A stretch of DNA of 64,000 nt, taken from assembly GCA_008015835.1 (NCBI GenBank), contig SSGH01000021.1, positions 1 through 64,000 of the forward strand, written 5' to 3'. Source of the DNA: Lysobacter sp. Lineage in GTDB: Bacteria; Pseudomonadota; Gammaproteobacteria; Xanthomonadales; Xanthomonadaceae. The notes under the pieces were generated by a model. It was given only the letters and a program-made list of their open reading frames with translations, did not search any database and was not told the origin of the DNA. The position numbers were made by a program, and so were the translations under genes. Below, piece after piece: positions 1 to 7,348 of this stretch; position 1 is the stretch's first letter, and each line of letters starts with the position of its first letter.

Positions 1-65
<65 letters not shown>

Positions 66-224
66 ACATTTGAGCCGGCGATTCTAACGACTCCGCCCCC
101 CGGTAGGCAAGCCCGGCCGAGGTGGCGGGGCGGGGGCGGGCGTCCGGGCTGGGGCCTCGGGGCGGGTCGCGGGGACGGCCAGCGGCTACACTTAGCGGCC
201 TCTGCCGCATCCCCGGAGTTTCGC

Positions 225-1616
225 TTGATCAAGCCGCGTACCCCACCCGGCGTCCTCGAATTGCTGCCGCGCGATCAGATCGCGTTCCAGCGCATGCTCG
301 ACACGATCCGCCGCACGTTCGAGCGCTACGGCTTCCTGCCGGTCGAAACGCCGGTGATGGAGCTGTCCGAGGTGCTGCTGACGAAATCGGGCGGCGAGAC
401 CGAGCGGCAGGTGTATTTCGTGCAGTCCACCGGCGCCCTGGAAAAGGGCGGCGACGGCCTGCCGGAGCTGGCCCTGCGTTTCGACCTCACCGTGCCGCTG
501 GCCCGCTACGTGGCCGAACACGAGCACGATCTCGCGTTCCCGTTCCGTCGCTACCAGATGCAGCGCGTGTACCGCGGCGAGCGCGCCCAGCGCGGCCGCT
601 TCCGCGAGTTCTACCAGTGCGATATCGACGTGATCGGCAAGGACGCGCTGAGCACCCGCCACGACGCCGAGATTCCGGCGGTGATCGCGTCGGTGTTCGA
701 GGCGCTGGCGATCGGCGAGTTCACTATCCAATTCAATCACCGCAAGCTGCTGCGCGGCTTCTTCGAGAGCCAGGGCATCGCCGACGGCGAGCGTCAGGGC
801 GCGGTGCTGCGCGAGATCGACAAGCTCGACAAGCGCGGCGAAGCGGCGGTGCGCGAGACCCTGATCGGCGAGGGCTTCGGGCTGGACGCGGCCGTGGCCG
901 ACACGCTGCTGGCGTTCTCGCGCGTGCGTGCGGTCGGGCACGACGCTGCGCAGGCGGTGCTCGATGCGCTGGGCGATGGCTCGCCGATGTTCGAGGAAGG
1001 CCGCGCCGAACTGCGCGAAGTGCTGCGCCAGTTGCGCGCCTTGGGCGTGGCCGACGACCGCTTCGCGCTGAATCTGTCGATCGCGCGCGGCCTGGATTAC
1101 TACACCGGCATCGTCTACGAAACCACGCTGAACGCGCATCCGGAGATCGGTTCGATCTGCTCGGGCGGCCGTTACGAGAATCTCGCCAGCCACTACACCA
1201 AATCGAAATTGCCGGGCGTCGGCATTTCGATCGGCTTGACGCGCTTGTTCTGGCAGTTGCGCGAAGCGGGCTTGGTCGGTACCGCGGACAGTTCGGTCGA
1301 TGTGCTGGTGTCGTTGATGGACGACAGCGGTCTCGAAAGCGCCCTCGCGCTCTCGCAGCGGCTGCGCGCGGCGGGCTTGAACGTCGAAACCCAGCTCGAA
1401 CCGCGCAAGTTGAAGAAGCAGCTCGAATACGCGAACCGCGCCGGCATCCGCTTCATCGTCATCCGTGGCGACGAGGAGGCCGCGCGCGGCGTGGTGGCCG
1501 TGAAGGATCTGCGTCGCGGCGAGCAGTTCGAGGTCGCCGAAGCCGAGGTCGGTCGCGCGCTGCTGGTCGAGCGCGAACAACTGCGCGCGTTGCCGCGAGC
1601 CGGGGCGTCGGAATGA
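225..1616 (+). CDS. hisS: Histidine--tRNA ligase (HisRS)
   Basis: A class II aminoacyl-tRNA synthetase that charges tRNA-His in the cytoplasm. The 463-residue protein has the family motifs in order: motif 2 around residues 107-137 ([18 protein letters not shown] and [10 protein letters not shown]), the histidine-specific [10 protein letters not shown] near 289, SGGRYENL near 309 and motif 3 [11 protein letters not shown] near 331. A C-terminal anticodon-binding domain follows. The start is a TTG at 225; GGAG at 215-218 sits six bases upstream, and the protein then begins [15 protein letters not shown] as HisRS proteins do. The stop overlaps the next start (ATGA), so the HutH-family gene is probably translated by coupling. 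Length is slightly above the usual 420-460 residues. Confidence 0.96.
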   Translation: MIKPRTPPGVLELLPRDQIAFQRMLDTIRRTFERYGFLPVETPVMELSEVLLTKSGGETERQVYFVQSTGALEKGGDGLPELALRFDLTVPLARYVAEHEHDLAFPFRRYQMQRVYRGERAQRGRFREFYQCDIDVIGKDALSTRHDAEIPAVIASVFEALAIGEFTIQFNHRKLLRGFFESQGIADGERQGAVLREIDKLDKRGEAAVRETLIGEGFGLDAAVADTLLAFSRVRAVGHDAAQAVLDALGDGSPMFEEGRAELREVLRQLRALGVADDRFALNLSIARGLDYYTGIVYETTLNAHPEIGSICSGGRYENLASHYTKSKLPGVGISIGLTRLFWQLREAGLVGTADSSVDVLVSLMDDSGLESALALSQRLRAAGLNVETQLEPRKLKKQLEYANRAGIRFIVIRGDEEAARGVVAVKDLRRGEQFEVAEAEVGRALLVEREQLRALPRAGASE

Positions 1617-3508
1617 AACCGATCCGCCTCGACGGCCGTTCCCTCACCCGCGCGCAATTGGTCGAAGTCGCCTTCGGCGCGCAGGTGATGCTCGACGAAG
1701 GCGCGCTGCGCAACGTCGCGCACGCCGCCGCGTTCTTGGCCGAACAAGCGCGTCGCGAAGAACCCATCTACGGCGTGTCCACCGGTTTCGGCAGCAACGC
1801 CGACAAGCTGCTCGGCGCGCATCCGTTGCGCGACGAATTGCCGGGCGCGGCGCCGTCCGGGCGTTCGCTGCATGCGGAATTGCAGCGCAATCTCATCGTC
1901 TCGCATGCGGTGTGCGTGGGCGAGCCGTTCTCGGCCGACGTGGTGCGCGCGATGCTGTGCATCCGCATCAACACGCTGCTGCGCGGTCACTCCGGCGTGC
2001 GCAAGGAAACGCTCGAAGCGCTCACCGCGATGCTCAACGCGGGCGTGGTGCCGGTGGTGCCGCAACTCGGCTCGGTCGGCGCGTCCGGCGATTTGGCGCC
2101 GCTTTCGCACCTCGCCATCGTGCTGTTGGGCGGCGGCGAAGCCTTTTACGACGGCGAGCGCGTACCCGGCGACGAAGCGCTGCGGCGCGCGGGACTCGCG
2201 CCGATCGAGCTGTCGTACAAAGAAGGTCTCGCGCTGAACAACGGCACCGCCCAGATGCTCGCCTGCGGCGTGTTGGCGCTGCAGCGCTTGGAGGAATTGC
2301 TCGACACCGCCGATCTCGCCGCGGCGATGACCATCGACGCCTTCGCCGGCCGTCTCGGCGCGTTCGCCGAAGACGTGCATGCGCTGCGTCCGCATCCGGG
2401 GCAAGTCACCTCCGCCGCGAATCTGCGCGGCTTGCTCGCCGGCTCGACGCTCAGCGATATTCCGTATCACCTCGTGCCGAAATTCCGACCTTGGCTGCCG
2501 AAAAGCTGGGACGATGATGCGTCCCGCGCGCTCAGCTTCGATATCGGTTGGGACTGGGTGCCGAGCGATCAGCGCCACGGTCGCGAAAAATTCTATCGCC
2601 GCTTCAAACCGTTCCGCGGCGGCAAGAAACATCAACCGCAGGACAGCTATTCCCTGCGCTGCATTCCGCAGGTCCACGGTGCGGTGCGCGATGCGGTGGC
2701 GCAGGCCAAGCGCGTGTTCGAGATCGAACTCAATGCGGTCACCGACAACCCGCTGGTGTTTCCGGACGCGCGCGCGCGCCACGTCGAAGAGCAAGTGATT
2801 TCCGCCGGCCATTTCCACGGCATGCCGCTGGCGCTGGCGATGAGTTACGTGAAAGCGGCCATCCCGGTGCTCGCTTCGATCAGCGAGCGGCGCTTGAATA
2901 AGCTGGTCGATCCCGCGACCAACGACGGCCTGCCGCCGTTTTTGATCGGCAACGAAGACGCCACCGAATCCGGTTACATGATCGTCCAATACACCGCCGC
3001 GGCCATCGTCAACGACTTGGCCTCGCGCGCGCATCCGGCGTCGGTGTATTCGATTCCGACCAGCGCGAACGCCGAAGATCATGTGTCGATGGGCGCTAAC
3101 GAGGCGCGGCATGTGCTGGCGATGACCGAGGATTTGCGCAAAGTCATCGGCCTGGAGTTGATGACCGCCGCGCAGGCCTTGGATTTGCGCCGCGACATGA
3201 TCAACGCCGCCCGCGATTTGGCCGATCGCGCCGACGCCGAGGCGTTCGCATCGAAAGTGCAGGGCGGTCCGTTGCCGGAAGCGCCGGAACGCGCGGCGTT
3301 CATCGCCGAAGTGGAAGCCTTGCGCGCCGAATTGTCCGCCGCTGAGCCGTTCCATCCGGGCAAAGCCGTCGCCGCCGCGCACGCCGCGATTCGCGAGCAT
3401 GTGCCGTTCCTGCCGCGCGACCGGGCTCTGGACATCGATCTGACTGCGATGATGGCGTTGATGCGCGACGGTGCGGTGCTGGCCGCAGCGCACGCGGTCG
3501 AGGATTGA
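1613..3508 (+). CDS. hutH: Histidine ammonia-lyase family protein, enlarged (631 aa)
   Basis: An aromatic amino acid lyase of the HAL/PAL/TAL superfamily. It would convert histidine to urocanate and ammonia if it is a true HutH. The A157-S158-G159 triad in [16 protein letters not shown] forms the MIO electrophile. YGVSTGFG (53-60), LALNNGTAQ (206-214), DNPLVF (378-383) and [14 protein letters not shown] (481-494) are all present. The protein is about 120 residues longer than usual HutH. Roughly 50 residues are inserted between [10 protein letters not shown] and DSYSLRC (about 286-341), and about 55 more follow QALDLR near the C-terminus. No hutU, hutI or hutG is nearby. The ATG overlaps the hisS stop. 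The family call is secure. Histidine as substrate is likely but not certain, because tyrosine or phenylalanine lyases share these motifs. Confidence 0.85.
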   Translation: MKPIRLDGRSLTRAQLVEVAFGAQVMLDEGALRNVAHAAAFLAEQARREEPIYGVSTGFGSNADKLLGAHPLRDELPGAAPSGRSLHAELQRNLIVSHAVCVGEPFSADVVRAMLCIRINTLLRGHSGVRKETLEALTAMLNAGVVPVVPQLGSVGASGDLAPLSHLAIVLLGGGEAFYDGERVPGDEALRRAGLAPIELSYKEGLALNNGTAQMLACGVLALQRLEELLDTADLAAAMTIDAFAGRLGAFAEDVHALRPHPGQVTSAANLRGLLAGSTLSDIPYHLVPKFRPWLPKSWDDDASRALSFDIGWDWVPSDQRHGREKFYRRFKPFRGGKKHQPQDSYSLRCIPQVHGAVRDAVAQAKRVFEIELNAVTDNPLVFPDARARHVEEQVISAGHFHGMPLALAMSYVKAAIPVLASISERRLNKLVDPATNDGLPPFLIGNEDATESGYMIVQYTAAAIVNDLASRAHPASVYSIPTSANAEDHVSMGANEARHVLAMTEDLRKVIGLELMTAAQALDLRRDMINAARDLADRADAEAFASKVQGGPLPEAPERAAFIAEVEALRAELSAAEPFHPGKAVAAAHAAIREHVPFLPRDRALDIDLTAMMALMRDGAVLAAAHAVED

Positions 3509-3611
3509 TGCGGCGCGCCTGAACGATGCGGCGATAGGGGCGCCGTCGTCCGCGATCATCGCGTCGCGCCCGACCGGCAGGCCTAGCGCCTGCGACGTCT
3601 GGATCCTGGCG

Positions 3612-4655
3612 TCAGGCGATGACGTGCGTATCTGTGCGCGCGTCGCCGCGCGCGCTCGCGCGGCAACCCGCGATCAGACGGTCCGCGACGGCGTCGAGCA
3701 TTCCGAACTCCGGCACCAGTTGTTCGACGAACAAGAATTGCCCCGCCGGATTGTTTTCCAGGAAGACATAGCGATCGTCGGGCGTGACGATTAGATCGAT
3801 CGCGCCGTAAGCGAGACCATAACTGCGCACGTATTCGCGGCAGCGGCGCTCGATCTCGTCGGGCAAGCGTGTCGCCTCGTAGCGGATCGGTGCGCTGAAG
3901 TCGCGGAAATCGATCATCGTGCGCGGGTCGTCCTGCGAATGGATCTTCGCGGCGAATACGAGATCGTCGATCACCGTCACCCGCAGTTCGTAGCGCTTGG
4001 GCACATAGCGCTGGAAGAAACAGGGCAGTTCGGCCACGGCGTCGAGCAAGCCCGCGTGTTCGCTGCCGATGCGCGTGGTCGGCAGGCCCGCGGCGACGCG
4101 GTCCTCGGGCTCCACGCTATCCGCGCCCAAAAACGGCGAGGCCAAGGTTTTGAACACGATGTCGCCGTCCGCCGCGGCGTGAAACGCGCGGGCGCTGTCC
4201 ACGCGGTTGGTGACCACGGATTCGGGCACGTCGAAGCCATGCTTCGCGGCGCGCGCGAGCTGCTCGCCTTTCCACATCGCGCCGCGCAGCGCGGCGGGAT
4301 GGCTCATCCAAAAACAATCGAGCCCGTACAACAGGCCGAACAGCGTGTGCTCCATTTCCTTGCCCGCGTACGCGCGCTCCTGCGGCCCTAAGTCCGGGCT
4401 GGCGAACGCGAACTCCGCGGTCTTCCGCGTCCACACCGCGCCGATGCGCGCGATATCCAGCGCATCGCCGGTCGGCAGATAACGCAATACGCCGCCCCAA
4501 ACGCCGCGCGCGAGTCGGATGTCGAGTTCGTAGCGCGCGGGGAATTCGTCGAGATTCAATCGAAACGCGGGCGCGTCCCGCTGCGCGAGGCGCTCGGCGA
4601 CGAGATCCGCGTGCAGGTCGGCGGTGTTGGTGACGATCAGGATGCGACGATTCAC
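3612..4655 (-). CDS. MvdC/MvdD-type ATP-grasp RiPP maturase (graspetide synthetase)
   Basis: A 347-residue ATP-grasp ligase resembling the enzymes that make side-chain ester or amide bonds in microviridins and other graspetides. They do so by activating Asp/Glu carboxylates of a precursor peptide as acyl phosphates. Visible features in order: N-terminal MNRRILIVTNTADLHADLV, VWTRK (74-78), KGEQLARAAKHGFDVPES (129-146), an ATP-binding lysine in IVFKT (K169), FQRYVPKRYELRVTVI (214-229), and Mg/ATP ligands in FLENNPAGQFLFVEQ (298-312; E300 and N302). The start is GTG with no clear Shine-Dalgarno. It is the last gene of a minus-strand set with three small precursor genes directly upstream (63 bases from the nearest). 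No transporter or protease is encoded beside it. The family assignment comes from motif recognition. The bond formed (ester, amide or other) is not deducible from the sequence. Confidence 0.88.
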   Translation of the reverse strand: MNRRILIVTNTADLHADLVAERLAQRDAPAFRLNLDEFPARYELDIRLARGVWGGVLRYLPTGDALDIARIGAVWTRKTAEFAFASPDLGPQERAYAGKEMEHTLFGLLYGLDCFWMSHPAALRGAMWKGEQLARAAKHGFDVPESVVTNRVDSARAFHAAADGDIVFKTLASPFLGADSVEPEDRVAAGLPTTRIGSEHAGLLDAVAELPCFFQRYVPKRYELRVTVIDDLVFAAKIHSQDDPRTMIDFRDFSAPIRYEATRLPDEIERRCREYVRSYGLAYGAIDLIVTPDDRYVFLENNPAGQFLFVEQLVPEFGMLDAVADRLIAGCRASARGDARTDTHVIA

Positions 4656-4718
4656 GCGATGCGTCGTGCGAGGGTAGCGGACGAAGCGCGGCGATCGGGG
4701 CGATGCCGCGCCTCTCGT

Positions 4719-4913
4719 TCAGCAGTAAGCGCGGCCGTCTCCCCAGGGGAACGCTTCGCGCAGGACGCCGTTGGATTTGGGATCGGTGCAGCCGGCGACG
4801 GCGACGCCGTCGCGCACTCGCCATTCTTTGTTGGCGTAGGGCGCCTTCTCGGTCGTCGTGCGATCGCGGGCGGCCGCGAGTTTGAAAGCGAATAGCGTAT
4901 CGCGTCGTTGCAT
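4719..4913 (-). CDS. Putative graspetide precursor peptide 3 (64 aa)
   Basis: A small peptide with leader MQRRDTLFAFKLA, a variable hydrophilic linker, the block WRVRDGVAVAGCT (31-43) and a C-terminal region ending GRAYC. The ATG at 4913 has AAGGA seven bases upstream. Longer readings of the frame upstream lack a ribosome site. It aligns with the two peptides encoded upstream. The shared parts are T-L/T-FAF-K/R-LA near the N-terminus, W-x-V/P-RDGVAVAGCT, and a final Cys, with divergent sequence after CT. This organisation (conserved recognition leader, variable core, adjacent ATP-grasp ligase) is typical of RiPP precursors. Asp, Glu, Lys, Ser and Thr in the C-terminal region could provide cross-links. 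Which ones react is unknown. Confidence 0.8.
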   Translation of the reverse strand: MQRRDTLFAFKLAAARDRTTTEKAPYANKEWRVRDGVAVAGCTDPKSNGVLREAFPWGDGRAYC

Positions 4914-4950
4914 CGCTCGCTCCTTGTCGGAATCAATGTCGGCGATCGAG

Positions 4951-4976
4951 CGTGGAGTCTCGGCCGAGACTCCACG
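4951..4976. repeat. Perfect 26-bp palindrome between precursor genes
   Basis: A gap-free inverted repeat whose half-site is CGTGGAGTCTCGG. It lies between the stop of precursor 2 (4994) and the start of precursor 3 (4913). In RNA it would fold as a strong GC-rich stem. It has no following T-run, so it is not a standard intrinsic terminator. It could act as an mRNA-processing or stabilising stem that sets the ratio of precursors to enzyme, or as an operator. The function is not deducible. Confidence 0.7.
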
Positions 4977-4993
4977 CGGTTCGCGCGACGGGA

Positions 4994-5185
4994 TCAGCAC
5001 CAAACGCCGTTATCGCGGCCGAAACGCGACGAGCTGTAGCGATAGTCGCCTTGCTGCGTCGGGTCGGTGCAGCCGGCGACGGCCACGCCATCGCGGACTT
5101 GCCATTTCGCTTCGTCGGTATCGGGCTTAGCGGCGGCTTGCTGCTGCGCCAGACGGAAGGCGAAGGTCTTTTGGGTCTTTTCCAT
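4994..5185 (-). CDS. Putative graspetide precursor peptide 2 (63 aa)
   Basis: A paralogue of the neighbouring precursors. It has leader MEKTQKTFAFRLA, a Gln/Ala-rich linker, the block WQVRDGVAVAGCT (28-40) and a core DPTQQGDYRYSSSRFGRDNG ending in VWC. The ATG at 5185 follows AAGGAG by six bases. Two upstream in-frame ATGs would swallow the ribosome site, so the MEK start is preferred; it also matches precursor 1. The core holds three Asp residues plus Thr and a Ser run, which are candidate donors and acceptors for ester formation by the ATP-grasp enzyme encoded downstream. The two cysteines (internal GCT and terminal) are conserved in all three peptides. Confidence 0.83.
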   Translation of the reverse strand: MEKTQKTFAFRLAQQQAAAKPDTDEAKWQVRDGVAVAGCTDPTQQGDYRYSSSRFGRDNGVWC

Positions 5186-5261
5186 GTGCATCTCCTTTTC
5201 GGTCAATGAACGAAAGCACTGTGCGGCGCGGATCGCGATTCGATGGGTCGCCGCGAGCCAT

Positions 5262-5289
5262 CACTAACATGCGCGAAACAACGCGTCAA
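5262..5289 (-). promoter_or_regulatory. Candidate promoter of precursor 2
   Basis: On the minus strand, TTGACG (5289-5284) and TTAGTG (5267-5262) are separated by 16 bases, about 75 bases before the precursor 2 start. The same arrangement, TTGACGCG followed by GTTAxxGATG, occurs ahead of precursor 1. This suggests that the promoter was duplicated along with the gene. Found by pattern only. Confidence 0.45.
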
Positions 5290-5509
5290 CGCATGTCGTC
5301 TCGTCTAACGCGACGTTAGCGGAAAGCGAACGGAATCGTATCGAATCCAAAGGGTCGCGATGCGTCAATCGACCCCTTCGCGCGCGTTCGCGGACGATGC
5401 CCTCGCGCGTCGCGCGGCTGCGCGAATTCCGTTTGCGTCTTCGTGTTTCGCGCGCAGATGGGAGACGCGTTTGCTGCGATGCGCCAGCCGGATGCGTCGG
5501 CTCGCGAAA

Positions 5510-5537
5510 GCGAAGAGCCTCCCCTCGGGCTCTTCGC
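5510..5537 (-). terminator. Hairpin after precursor 1, possible attenuator
   Basis: A ten-base-pair stem GCGAAGAGCC / GGCTCTTCGC with an eight-base loop lies 17 bases past the stop of precursor 1 on the minus strand. It is followed only by a short TTTCGC, so termination would be weak. It could partly stop transcription after precursor 1 or protect its 3' end. The rest of the 5186-5553 gap holds the precursor 2 promoter and nothing else I can support. Confidence 0.4.
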
Positions 5538-5553
5538 GCGGCGCGGGCGACGC

Positions 5554-5745
5554 TCAGCAGGAGATGCCGGTGTCGCTGCCGAGCATGCCCCACGCGCGGA
5601 CGTCCCAGCGTCCGGAGCGCGTGCAACCGGCGACCGCGACGCCGTCGCGCGGCTGCCATTTCGGCTTGGCGGCCTCGGCGTTGCGGGCGTTCGTCTCTTC
5701 TTTCGACGCCAATTTGAACGCGAACAGGGTGTGGTTCTTTTCCAT
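5554..5745 (-). CDS. Putative graspetide precursor peptide 1 (63 aa)
   Basis: The first gene of the minus-strand RiPP locus. It has leader MEKNHTLFAFKLA, a linker rich in Glu, Ala and Asn, the block WQPRDGVAVAGCT (30-42) and a core RSGRWDVRAWGMLGSDTG ending ISC. The ATG at 5745 has AAGGAG six bases upstream. An in-frame extension to 5826 exists but has no ribosome site and no similarity to the paralogues. Two Asp residues and Ser/Thr in the core are candidate cross-linking residues. The leader motif LFAFKLA loosely recalls the PFFARFL recognition helix of microviridin leaders, but this is a comparison by eye. Confidence 0.83.
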   Translation of the reverse strand: MEKNHTLFAFKLASKEETNARNAEAAKPKWQPRDGVAVAGCTRSGRWDVRAWGMLGSDTGISC

Positions 5746-5817
5746 AAACGACTCCTTGCTTCGGATCGGAGAGGGGGCGTCGGTGCGCATCCGAAAGCGC
5801 GTCCCGGCGCACCGCAT

Positions 5818-5846
5818 CGTTAACACGCGGCCGCCGCGCGCGTCAA
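5818..5846 (-). promoter_or_regulatory. Candidate promoter of precursor 1
   Basis: On the minus strand, TTGACG (5846-5841) and TTAACG (5823-5818) are spaced by 17 bases, about 70 bases before the precursor 1 start. It is similar in sequence and spacing to the promoter proposed for precursor 2, and it diverges from the his operon promoter. Confidence 0.5.
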
Positions 5847-5951
5847 TGCGACGCCGTCACGCTTGAAGCCTCGCGCGCGCGAGGCCGCGGGCCGTCTGCG
5901 TCCGGCGAGTCGCGGCCGCGTCGTCCCAAGCCCCGCGCGGCTCGAACGGGA

Positions 5952-5980
5952 TTGACGGCTGGTCGATCCATCGATTAATG
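5952..5980 (+). promoter_or_regulatory. Candidate his operon promoter
   Basis: TTGACG (5952-5957) and TTAATG (5975-5980) are separated by exactly 17 bases, a good sigma-70 promoter for the TrpR-like gene and hisGDCBHAFI. The -10 element overlaps the palindromic operator that follows, so a repressor bound there would block RNA polymerase. I looked for a histidine-rich leader peptide and an attenuator and did not find one. Confidence 0.6.
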
Positions 5981-6007
5981 TATTAACACGCTAATACATT
6001 AGCGTGT
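5976..6007. promoter_or_regulatory. Overlapping palindromes, probable operator for the TrpR-like regulator
   Basis: Two interlocked perfect inverted repeats. TAATGTATTA (5976-5985) pairs with TAATACATTA (5992-6001) across six bases. ACACGCTAAT (5986-5995) pairs with ATTAGCGTGT (5998-6007) across two bases. Both are AT-rich islands in GC-rich DNA and lie on the promoter -10. The first gene downstream is a TrpR-family DNA-binding protein, so autoregulated control of the his operon in response to histidine is the simplest reading. Binding itself is inference. Confidence 0.65.
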
Positions 6008-6098
6008 AATTCGCTCCCCGCTAACCGACGAACAAATCGAATCCGATCCGGCGGCGCGTCCGCCCCCCCCGTACTCCTTTCCCGCCTGCCGCAACGCC

Positions 6099-6422
6099 AT
6101 GAAACAACGTCCTCAACCGCTGACCGATCGCGACGCCGAAGCCGGCCTGAGCGCACTCGCGCAAGCGTTGGCGGGCCTGACCCGCGCCGACGACGTGCGC
6201 GCGTTTCTCGAAGATCTGTGCACGCCCGCCGAATTGGAGGCGATGGTCGACCGCTGGCGCGTGGTGCCGCTGCTGCTGGAGAACGTGCCGTATCGCGAAA
6301 TCCACGACCGCACGCGGGTCAGCGTGACCACGATCGGCCGGGTCGCGCGCACGCTGGAACGCGGCGCGGGCGGCTACGGCCTGGCCATCAAACGACGACA
6401 GCGCCGCAGCGGCGCGCAATGA
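6099..6422 (+). CDS. TrpR/YerC-family regulator heading the his operon
   Basis: A 107-residue, all-helical DNA-binding protein of the TrpR superfamily. The helix-turn-helix region reads [20 protein letters not shown] (about 66-85), preceded by the family core [20 protein letters not shown]. It is the first gene of the histidine operon, with its stop overlapping the hisG start (ATGA). From position and family I infer a repressor of the his operon that senses histidine, acting on the palindromes at 5976-6007. The usual tryptophan-pocket residues cannot be judged by eye. The R/K-rich C-terminus (KRRQRRSG) may help DNA binding. Confidence 0.85.
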   Translation: MKQRPQPLTDRDAEAGLSALAQALAGLTRADDVRAFLEDLCTPAELEAMVDRWRVVPLLLENVPYREIHDRTRVSVTTIGRVARTLERGAGGYGLAIKRRQRRSGAQ

Positions 6423-7348
6423 AGGCATCCGATATGCAACGCTCCACCCCCGCGAATGCGCGCGATCGTCTCCGCATCGCGATCCAAAAATCCGGCCGCT
6501 TGAGCGAGCCGGCCCTGGCCTTGTTGGCCGCCGCCGGACTGAGCTGGCAGGAGAGCCGCGACAAGCAGTTCTATTACGGCGAATCGCTGCCGATCGATCT
6601 GCTGCTGGTCCGCGACGACGACATTCCCGGGCTGATCGCCGACGGCGTCTGCGATTTTGGCATGGTCGGCCGCAACGTGCTGGCCGAGCAGGGCATCGAA
6701 CGCGAGAACGCCGGCAAGCCGCCGGCCTTCGCCGAGCTGCGCGGGCTGGGGTTCGGTCGCTGCAAGCTGATGTTCGGCATTCCCGACGACTGGGACTGGA
6801 ACCCGCAGGCGCAACTGCCCGGCAAGCGCATCGCCACCAGCTATCCGGCGCTGCTGGGCCGTTGGCTCGGCGAGCGCGGCATCGACGCCAGCGTGGTGCT
6901 GATGTCCGGTTCGGTGGAACTCGCGCCGCGGCTGGGGCAGGCCGAATTGGTCTGCGATTTGGTGTCGAGCGGCGGCACGCTCGCGGCCAATCGCCTCAAG
7001 CCGGTGGAAGTGCTGCTCGACAGCGAAGCGGTGCTGGCCGGCCCGTCGGAGCCGTTCTTCGATGTGCGCGCAGGCATCGCCGACCTGCTGATCCGTCGCC
7101 TCGACGGCGTGATGAAAATTCGCGACAGCAAACTGCTGATGCTGCAGGCGCCGCGCGCCGCGGTGCCGCAGTTGCTGCAACTGCTGCCGGACGCGGAACC
7201 GCCGACGCTCACCGCGCTCGACGGCGGTCAGGATGTCGCGATGCAGGCGCTGTGCCACGGCGCGATGACCTGGCAACGGTTGGAAGATCTCAAGCGCGCG
7301 GGCGCGCGCGGGCTGATGGTGGTGCCGGTGGAGCGAATGCTGGCATGA
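6419..7348 (+). CDS. hisG: ATP phosphoribosyltransferase, long form
   Basis: Catalyses the first step of histidine synthesis, joining ATP and PRPP to give phosphoribosyl-ATP. At about 309 residues it is the long, hexameric form carrying its own C-terminal ACT-like feedback domain, so no HisZ is needed. [19 protein letters not shown] at the start, [10 protein letters not shown] and the PRPP-binding region [18 protein letters not shown] are typical. Two starts are possible: ATG at 6419, overlapping the previous stop, and ATG at 6434 (MQRSTP). The first gives translational coupling and is used here. The stop overlaps hisD. Confidence 0.96.
   Translation: MKASDMQRSTPANARDRLRIAIQKSGRLSEPALALLAAAGLSWQESRDKQFYYGESLPIDLLLVRDDDIPGLIADGVCDFGMVGRNVLAEQGIERENAGKPPAFAELRGLGFGRCKLMFGIPDDWDWNPQAQLPGKRIATSYPALLGRWLGERGIDASVVLMSGSVELAPRLGQAELVCDLVSSGGTLAANRLKPVEVLLDSEAVLAGPSEPFFDVRAGIADLLIRRLDGVMKIRDSKLLMLQAPRAAVPQLLQLLPDAEPPTLTALDGGQDVAMQALCHGAMTWQRLEDLKRAGARGLMVVPVERMLA

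Noticed and set aside
122-1612. Plus-strand reading frame running in front of hutH
   Set aside because: It lies out of frame within hisS and joins hutH only by chance. The hutH ATG at 1613 with coupled translation explains the gene.
1193-3559. Long minus-strand reading frame opposite hisS and hutH
   Set aside because: It is the antisense shadow of two well-identified genes. It is Arg/His/Gln-rich with no recognisable domain, as expected in GC-rich DNA.
4951-4976. Palindrome as an intrinsic terminator
   Set aside because: There is no T-run after it on either strand, and precursor 3 and the synthetase follow on the same strand.
4719-5826. Reading the three small peptides as type I toxins or unrelated hypotheticals
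   Set aside because: They have no hydrophobic helix, they share a leader and core block, and an ATP-grasp peptide ligase follows them, which fits RiPP precursors far better.
5827-6098. Histidine leader peptide/attenuator before hisG
   Set aside because: I looked for a short frame with His codons and a following terminator stem and found none. The palindromic operator is the better explanation.
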